From positions 25,664,906 through 25,728,905 of the forward strand of contig OZ025206.1 of the NCBI GenBank assembly GCA_964019055.1: a stretch of 64,000 bases of DNA. Reading direction: 5' to 3'. The notes under the pieces were generated by a model, which searched no databases, was not told the DNA's origin, and saw nothing but the letters and a program-made list of their open reading frames with translations. Positions within the stretch are counted from its first letter, which is position 1. The number at the start of each line of letters is the position of its first letter. The stretch is from Anthopleura xanthogrammica (lineage: Eukaryota; Cnidaria; Anthozoa; Actiniaria; Actiniidae). Shown here piece after piece: positions 56,674-64,000 of the stretch. A program made the position numbers and the translations under genes.

Positions 56674-57752
56674 CTATGCGTGTCTCTTCATGTGTAAAGC
56701 TAGATGGTCCGATCTTGAAAAGCATCTATCACAGTGCACACATTTGAATGGTTTAGCTCCAGTGTGTTTTCGATAATGGCGAGTAAGCTCGTCCGAACGA
56801 GCAAACCGCCAATTACAACCTTCCCAAGAGCATTTGTATGGTTTTTCTCCAGTATGCGTACGTTGATGAGCTTTTAGATGAGAGCTTTTTGTGTAGACTT
56901 TGCGACAGCCACTAAAATTGCAGCGATGAACTCTACGCTTGCTCTCAGCTCCGTCCTTCGGACTGCTAGCTCTATTAACAGCATTACTACCTTTAGTGCG
57001 AGGTACACGCGACACAGGTCGCGGTGCCCGTTGTTGGTTGTTACTCACGACTACCGTAGGTACTGGGGATTCCGGTGAGCTCGGTGGAGTTAACGGTAAA
57101 ACTGGTTTAGACATCTTACTAAGATCCTCAGAAACATTGGTGGGTAACTTGATCTTTAGTGGCTTTACCGTGAGCTGCACACACGGCTTCGGTTCAGTTG
57201 GAGTTTCAGGTAAAACTGTAGGTACAGACGGCATACTCGGGGATGAATTAAAATCAATAGGCTTGATATCCCAATCGTCTCCGAAAGGAAATGTCGCCTC
57301 GTCGAATGGTAAAAGAAATTCGTTCCATGGTGTCGGTGTTCCTAAATTTGATTCTTTATTATCTACAGTGCTAGGTTCAGGGCATAAATATCGGTCCATT
57401 TCTAGTCGTGTCTGAAAAAAAACAACATTAAAATTGACAATATGTTAGCATGTTATTTCTGCATTGATCAACGAACAGAAAGTGAAACATATTCGCGACT
57501 GACAGAACATCACCACTGGCTAGTTTGTCAAAGCAAGTGTACGGTAAAGACCTATTTCTCTTAATCAAAGATACCACGACCTCGTGCTAAGCGAAAGTAC
57601 TGGAAGAAACAGAGTAAAGTGAGACGTAAATACATCGTTACCTGTGCCCAATCGTCTTCAAGTGAAGGTAGAGAATAGAAATAACCGGTATCGTGAACCG
57701 TTTGTAACTCTAAGAATATCGTGGAAGAAGGAATAGGTGATTGAAGATCCAT
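56674..57752 (-). CDS. KLF6/7-like: Krüppel-like factor of the KLF6/7 type
   Basis: Two exons (57752-57642 and 57411-56674) encode 282 residues, against 283 in human KLF6. The N-terminus ([19 protein letters not shown], then [14 protein letters not shown]) matches the signature opening of KLF6 and KLF7. The middle is Pro/Ser/Thr-rich and includes [10 protein letters not shown], a phosphodegron-like motif also seen in vertebrate members. Residues about 201-281 form three C2H2 fingers joined by TGEKPY and TGAKPF linkers, ending MKRH. All zinc ligands are present. The fingers recognise GC/CACCC boxes in the nucleus. The intron position after the first 37 codons is as in vertebrate KLF6/7 to my memory. 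A single cnidarian gene is likely ancestral to the vertebrate pair. The frame is intact. Confidence 0.97.
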
Positions 57753-57837
57753 GATTGAGAAGGAAGGTAGGTTGAAGCACGGTGAAGAGTGCAAGGAGTG
57801 AGTGGACTACGGCCCAGTGCAGCGCTGGAATTTGGCA

Positions 57838-58155
57838 AATATATAATCTGTAGCACAAAACACTAGGGTCTTGGTAGTGTCATGCACTTCACCGACGCAC
57901 AAATCAATCGCGGAAATTAGAGCGGGCCGAAAGTTCCATTGGGTACGTGCTGTATTTAATTGTGATTTCAATCTGCACCGTTTGATTGGTCAATACAAGA
58001 CAAAGAGACCAATCGCTGATCTGCTTTTGTCAACTTTGACAATTAGTCAAAACAACAAAAATATCCGGCCAATGGGGAGCGATCAAGAATTATCATTCAG
58101 TCTTCCTTTTAAAGGCCTTATATGGCCACGTCTATTTCGGGGAATGATATAAAAT
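57838..58155. promoter_or_regulatory. KLF upstream region: TATA, CCAAT and CArG motifs
   Basis: For the minus-strand KLF gene, a TATA-like TATATATTT lies at 57847-57838, about 90 bp upstream of the ATG. CCAAT boxes occur at 57985-57989 (minus), 58009-58013 and 58069-58073 (plus). CCTTATATGG at 58116-58125 is a perfect CArG box (SRF site). A plus-strand TATAAAA at 58149-58155 could start a divergent transcript. Motif matches are direct; function is inferred. Confidence 0.5.
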
Positions 58156-60539
58156 CAGCTGTAGAACCGAACATTCAACATCAACTCAATTTACGAAAAT
58201 AATCGATGCTAAAATCCTTTAGAATATTTTAAAAGCACTCGAAAGCCTTTCGCGATGGTTTTCTTTTTTTCGCCGTTCGATCAATTAGTTTTTAGGGTCG
58301 ATTTTTTAATAAAAATCTCGTTGTGATTCGTGTAACACCATTGTGACAGAAATAATCGTGACTATCGCAACAACTCGTCATGTCACTTACCCGTGAACGC
58401 AAAGTGACCTGTTGTTTCGGTGTTTGTGATTCTAACTGTAGCTATAACGCATTCACCAGAACAACCCTATCAAATCTAGTAAAGATCGCAAATTAAACAT
58501 GATTTTATACCTTTACGGATTGAGATCGTAACTAACGTGACAACCAGCTGACTCGGTAAGCTTTCTACTGTATTTTGTCAAAACAATGTCGGATATGCAG
58601 AGATTACTCAATAGGTTGAAAACTTAACGCTAGCACTTTTGCCCAATTATTTTACGTGAGTGAATCAAATCGAACTACAAGACTGCTAGAACAGGTAGTT
58701 TTAACAGTTCTATTCGCAGGGAAATTGTAGATAATGATCTCTCTAATGTTCTGTCGTCACGTGAAGCTTCAGGAAAAATGATTCTAAAATTCTTGTCGCT
58801 GGTGAAGGCAGATAAGGCGGCTGAAGCGTATTCTGTGGTGGAACTAACGATTTTCTATATTTGTACATCGAATGCCCATAGGCTGTAATGTGTTTGTGTG
58901 TTGGCAGTGTGTTTGTCGATTATTGCAATAAAGTAATCTTTATATGACCCCTATGGCTATTTTGAAACGTCAATCAAGCGTTGAATGAAATTCTATACGA
59001 CGCGAATAAATCAATTAATTTTCCATTTACGAAAATAGAAAACAACGCGCAACTGCATCGGAAATATTGATCACGACCATTATTTTCAAAACAAAAATCT
59101 TGGATATTTTGGAAGGAAATGTCACAACAGGTTTAACTTAATGTATAAGTCAAAAAATCCTGACTTTCATATTTGCCGAAGTTTCTTGCTACGGTTAGTG
59201 ACTACTGAACAAGTATTCTGCAAAAGAAGTATTAGCCTGATTTCTGTCCGTAGTACGGGTACTGTCGTAACGTAACTGTGAGTTGAGGAAATTAAGTTGT
59301 TTTCTGGCATATCTGATAAATTTGTCGTAGATTTGTAGCTGTGATTTCGGCTTTGGAGCAGTAGCAGGTCTCCGCAGGGTATGGGGTACAATATCAACGA
59401 CGCTTACACTCAGCCCTTGGGTGCAGTGATGTTCTACTTACTGATATCTTATTAGTGAGTATATGGATTAACATATTGTAAAGTTTGTGATCAAAAATGC
59501 GACTTCCTTGATATCAAAAGTCTTGAGCCCATTGACCTTGTCAAAGAAAGAAAACTACTGATATTTGAAATACCAGCAACTGAACACAGTTGAGTTTTAA
59601 CCATTGAAGTCACTTAGACTTTAAAGAGCCAGTTAAGATGTCTGGTTTTAAATTTGTTGAAGCAGGGTTAAAAGGGGTTAGTAGATTCAGCGCGATTTCA
59701 AGATAAATGCGTCCAACTTTTGATTAACGCGATCTGTTTGTTATAATGCTAAACACAGTTGGCTTAGTAATCATAGTTTTCGTTCTTTGAATGCCATCAG
59801 TCTAGTAAACAACACACTTATTCCTGCGCGATAAAAATTAACTATTTCCTTTTCGGCTTTTGATGATAAGCGTATGAATCGCTTTCGTTTCGCATTAACA
59901 ATTTCTCGTCCCCACTCGCTCGCGCTCAACCTATGGCCCCACATGCACCAGCTAGAAACTTTTGATATCCCGATATATTATTTAGAAAAATAAAAACCGT
60001 TTCTAACTTAAAAACATGAGAGGCGTAAAGGTTAAAGTTCAAAACTTGAAGTGCATAGTTGCGCGTTCCATTTGGGTCGCCAGTAACCTGCTTTGAAACT
60101 TATTTGTGATGTTTTAGACCAAACTAAATGTTGTCTGTATGAGCCACATGTCATCTATGAAGTAGTCTCAATCAAAGAATACAAACCTATTTGAGTAGTA
60201 GAAAGCTATTTGAATTTAACATGTCATCAGATTATGTGTTGGTATTAAGCGTAATCTTATTAAAACATGCAAACAGTCATTAGGTTATATTTCTTTTGTT
60301 TTGCGACGTATAAAGAAGCCTCTTACTTTAAGTAGTGCTTTGTAACCCCCCGTAGAAACGTCCCAAATGTGTCATTGATATACACTCTTGTGAGTTCTCA
60401 TAACATATATGACTTTGAAATAAAAGGGCAATCCGCAAAAAATTGACAGCCGGGAGTTTTTGTATAATTCGTTTTAAGTATGTTTGGTTAGTACAGAAGG
60501 ATGTGCCTCCATTTATAAACATTTGTCATATTATAAATT

Positions 60540-60780
60540 ATAGTTTCAAAAACGTGAAGATTTATTAAGACGTCAAGCTTTCGGACAAAGCGTCCATCAT
60601 CAGGGCAAGTGAAAAATGTACAACACGCGCGAGATAAGTTGCCCCTAAGAATCTAGACCTAAAACAAACTGATAGAAAAGGTTTACTTGTGTGGGTTGCC
60701 TGTGTAAGACACGGCGACGCAGCTGCGATTCTTCTTATTGTAAGCAAACAAAATATTGAACTGGCGCCACGATACACAGA
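60540..60780. mobile_element. Transposon end remnant with TCATCAGGG motif
   Basis: GACGTCAAGCTTTCGGACAA followed by GTCCATCATCAGGG resembles a motif frequent at ends of invertebrate transposable elements. A weaker relative (TTTCGACC...GATCATCATCAGAG) is near 5400-5440. Class unknown. Confidence 0.3.
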
Positions 60781-61106
60781 GAAGTACTAAAACCCACGGC
60801 ATGACAAATATCTAATAGCGTCTTTGATGATTATCTTTCTCTTCCCCCTTTTTTCCTTTTTCTATTATTTTTTTTTGCTTTTTACACACCGCTTCAATTT
60901 CTTTTATCGTTATCTCGTCTTGTTCATTAGTAAATGCAACACGGTGAAGATAATTTTTATGTGGAGGCCGCCTGTCAGTTTGCGCATGTCCGGCAGAGTG
61001 TGCATGAGGTACTGACTCTTAGCTTCCTCATGCAACATCGTAGACTGACAGGGATACTCCATTTGACTCTCCATTCCATTATTCATTTATTCAGTTATCT
61101 TGTACA

Positions 61107-61270
61107 GTCGACCACTCTCGTAAGCGACCAGCTCTAGTTACGACCACGATTTTGAAATCCCGTTTGCATTTCCGCTTATAAGAGCCCATTTTCCTTAGCA
61201 ACCAGCTCTACAAGTTACGAACACTTTTCCAATTTTCCGAAATGGTCTCTTACGAGAGCTTCAACTGTAT
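61107..61270. repeat. TACAGT-ended element with CTCTCGTAAG repeats
   Basis: TACAGTCGACCACTCTCGTA at the left pairs with TCTTACGAGAGCTTCAACTG at the right. ACCAGCTCTA occurs twice inside. It is about 160 bp. Confidence 0.65.
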
Positions 61271-61526
61271 TACACCTATACCCCATTCCATGCAACACAT
61301 CTTTTCATTTCTCCGTCTTGTCAGATTCTTTTGTTTTTGTCACCAGCTCTACCGGCATGCCCAGATATGTTATTTTTTGTCAGTGGTCAATCACATCTCG
61401 TTTCCATTTCTCTCGTGGCCGTCGCTCTGCTCTTGACCATTTTTGACCCCAAGGTATTCAGAACTCAATCTGAGTTAAGCCACTTTACAGTTATTAAAGG
61501 GCAAAATGTCTTCAGCGTGATGATTC

Positions 61527-61663
61527 TAGAGACCCCTTGCACGTGACGTCAAAGCAGCTCAATTTGGAGGACAAAACAAAAGAATTTCAATCTCCTGAGG
61601 ATTGCAATCTATTGTTTTCTCCAAATTGAGCTGCATTCCAAAGAGCTGCAAGGGGTCTATAGC
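61527..61663. repeat. TAGAGACCCCTTGCA element, second full copy
   Basis: TAGAGACCCCTTGCACGTGA and GCTGCAAGGGGTCTATA bound the element. The core AGCTCAATTTGGAGGACAAA and its complement fold back. It is the same family as 22911-23048, less perfect at the left. Confidence 0.7.
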
Positions 61664-62155
61664 ATGTGAAACGTGACTTTTGAACGCAAACAACGCCGTG
61701 GGTTTTTTTGGTCGTGTGGAATGCATTTTCTAAATTCTAGTACTTTCATTTTGTGGACAAGCCGTTCTACTGGACTAAAATGCTAGAAACAACGCTGGGT
61801 TCCAGCGATGCAGACATGGACATTTGCCACAGTCATACAGGCACGGCCGGTAAAGCTAATTCTAATGGAATGCCATTAACTGATCAACAAAGATAAAAAG
61901 AAAAGATCTGAAACACATCTGATTACTGATAAGATTTTTCGGCCGGGCGTGCATGACGACGAAAGTTGAACAGGGCCTTTAAGTGAAGAACCATCGTCAC
62001 CCTTCTTACAGTGACAGCACTTTAACTGTTTGTCTCTCTCATGTGGTATATGTTTGCCACTCTGATTGCGTTATCTGCTGACGCATTATTTTCGGAGTTC
62101 AAATAATTTGTTATGTGTTTCCTGTTGTTTATTATATCTTGTTTTGCAGCGTTCT

Positions 62156-62416
62156 TTAAACTGCTTTTTCTTCTGACTCAATTTTCTCGTTGCTTATCGA
62201 TACACACACTACTTGTTTTCCAAGCTTTTTCATAATTTTACTAATTTGATTTTTTGAGAGCTTATCTTTTGAAATAAAAACACATGCAGCTTGGGCTACC
62301 TGTGGATTTGTTAACATCTTATCGAGTGAGTGACCACTATGCACGTTCGACCACAGCATATATGGAGTGCAGCCATGGAGTTGGGAGGCACATTGATGGT
62401 TACCACACTTCAGCAA
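62156..62416 (-). other. Unclassified open frame
   Basis: A minus-strand frame of about 95 codons, without an ATG near its start, contains CGNHQCASQLHGCTPYMLW and ends SNEKIESEEKAV. The Cys/His content and amphipathic helix (KNQISKIMKKLGKQV) are not random-looking, but I recognise no family. It could be an exon, a decayed transposon frame or chance. Confidence 0.2.
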
Positions 62417-62507
62417 AGACCACCATCGCCAGGTTCCATTACCTTACTTAGATAATATCATTTACTTAAAGTGCACATAACCTTTTTTTCAATACCTTCA
62501 GTACTGA

Positions 62508-62905
62508 TTCTACATGAAGTAAATAGTTGAATGGAAAAATATTTCTTGATTTGAGTATTGCGTCTCTTCGTCATAAACAGTATAAAGGTTTATACTTCCG
62601 ATATGCAAATGACTGTGACTCTACTGTACTAAGGCTTCATTAAATATACAAAATTGATCTGGTTCACACAAACAGAATTTAAAAAGCACCATTATTTTAT
62701 TCCTTGTTAACATAAAAGACATTTTAAATTTGTTTTCTCAAAATGGCCAGTGTTTAGTATTACTAGTTACAACAAATACACTAAAATACCTTAGTAGACG
62801 TCACAGTCATTAACATATTGGAAATATAAACCTTCATAACTTAAAGACGCATCACTCAAATCAAGAAATATTTTACCATTCAACTATTTACTATTTCATG
62901 TAGAA
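62508..62905. repeat. 398-bp imperfect foldback
   Basis: TTCTACATGAAGTAAATAG at the left returns as CTATTTCATGTAGAA at the right. Further complement runs through AAATATTTCTTGATTTGAGT and the AATGACTGTGAC segment. It is an AT-rich, probably old DNA element. Confidence 0.8.
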
Positions 62906-62947
62906 TAATTTTTAATGGCATCTTGTTTGGGAATAACAATCGATTTT

Positions 62948-62975
62948 CCTCTCCCCTCCCCTCCCCTCCCCTCCT
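62948..62975 (+). repeat. CCCCT pentanucleotide microsatellite
   Basis: About five CCCCT units with a C/T-rich margin. No further significance is seen. Confidence 0.9.
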
Positions 62976-64000
62976 CTCTCCTCAGTGCCCGAGTCCCTTG
63001 ATATTCAGATTGATATTTGTTGTGATCAAAACATCGACAGTTAATTGCTCAGTGTCACATGCCACCTGTTACAATGCTACTTCTTGCATGAAATTTCTAA
63101 GATCCCAATCATGATTGACACGATATTAGGAATATTTGTTCGATAATTAGAGCTATTCTTATCAGGGGGTTTGCCCTGAGGTCATAGGCTGATGTCATGC
63201 ACATTAAAAGCAATCAGCATCACAAAACACTCGCAATATAACTAAATCCCATTGATACAACATGAAAACTTTCTTCACCAAGCTGAGCCATTGATGTTTC
63301 TTTGAATTTATGTTTATCAGTAGTTTTCGTGTGTTTTTTTTCATGTCAAGACAATATCTCCACACGCTAGAGCCAATATCTAATCTACACTAGTGGTTAA
63401 ACGACCCGTATACTCAATTAACTAATTTTAGTATCTCTGTTTTGAACAACTCCTGTCACTCAGTACTATTGGAATGTTTGAGCGTGCAGTCAAAACATCT
63501 TGTTTTTAAAGAAAGCTTATACATATATCTAACTGCTTCACAATGTCTGGAAGCTGCATTAATGTACGTAATAACGTGCAGTGTAATATGTTTTTGTTTT
63601 GGAAGTCATAAGCGAGGCTAATGAGTCAAATATATACGTTACATAACTGATCAAACCGCTAGTTTACACGATTAAGCCATTAAACGCCGCACACGAGAGC
63701 AAAATTATTAAACACTCAATCTAAACCAGCCTCGGAAATTTATTCTCCTTTTCTCCCATCTTCCCCCCCCCCCCCCCCCCCCCATCAAAATGAGACAGTG
63801 AATGACATCTTTAAAACAGGTTTGTTCTGTTGACAACAGGGGGCCTCAATTATATTTTTTTATGTGTTTGTTTTTTCCCCGTTTTCATGTTATATGTTTT
63901 GTAAATGAATTGGACAAAGACCCCCCAGATGAGCGACTTCGCTCTTGGGGTTAATATTTGTAAATATATGTTTAAATAAAAGATAAATAAAAAAAGTAAA

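Larger units (their letters stand above)
57753..64000. other. Intergenic to right edge, no recognised gene
   Basis: Apart from the KLF promoter motifs and listed repeats, I find no coding exon here. The last ~200 bp ends in AATAAAAGATAAATAAAA and could be the 3' end of a retroelement or transcript crossing the edge. A C homopolymer of about 20 lies at 63763-63782. Confidence 0.55.

Noticed and set aside
56878..57415. Plus-strand frames of 66 and 158 codons over the KLF gene
   Set aside because: They are antisense to the zinc-finger exon, whose strand is certain from three intact C2H2 fingers.

Overview
The window looks like nuclear DNA of an anthozoan cnidarian, most likely a stony coral. 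Genes are split by GT-AG introns, intergenic DNA is AT-rich, and short inverted-repeat elements are very dense. The proteins look metazoan: NUB1, EFHB/CFAP21, a KLF6/7-type factor, a zeta/delta-type tubulin and a two-domain gasdermin E. A coral source is an inference from the gasdermin and the long 40-residue TPR array; no species was identified.

Layout. 1-3696 (minus): one open exon of a TPR protein with 29 units of 120 bp, running off the left edge; a likely non-coding first exon lies near 4770. 7372-10955 (minus): a centriolar-type tubulin, probably zeta-tubulin, in at least four exons and carrying a Ser-rich insertion. 11511-23653 (plus): NUB1, 16 coding exons, head-to-head with the tubulin across a very short promoter gap. 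26676-33142 (plus): gasdermin E, seven coding exons, with two candidate caspase sites in the linker. 34238-42027 (minus): EFHB, 14 coding exons, tail-to-tail with gasdermin. 43545-50622 (plus): an aldo/keto reductase in two exons around a 6 kb intron. 56674-57752 (minus): a KLF6/7 factor in two exons. 50656-56673 and 57753-64000 hold no gene I can recognise.

Two genes (tubulin, EFHB) belong to centriole or cilium biology. NUB1 routes NEDD8 and ubiquitin-like conjugates to the proteasome, gasdermin E executes lytic cell death, and KLF6/7 is a transcription factor. I see no operon-like logic; the neighbours look independent apart from shared or adjacent promoters.

The mobile-element layer is the most unusual part. 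Three elements (25610, 27443, 37197) have poly-G/poly-C inverted ends, interiors built from a repeated short word, and perfect 8-bp target duplications. At least three other small-element families share the terminal word TAGACC. Several long foldbacks sit in the gasdermin introns. One small element has inserted into a 42-bp minisatellite. Exon borders were set by eye from splice signals, reading phase and family knowledge; no alignment or expression data were available.
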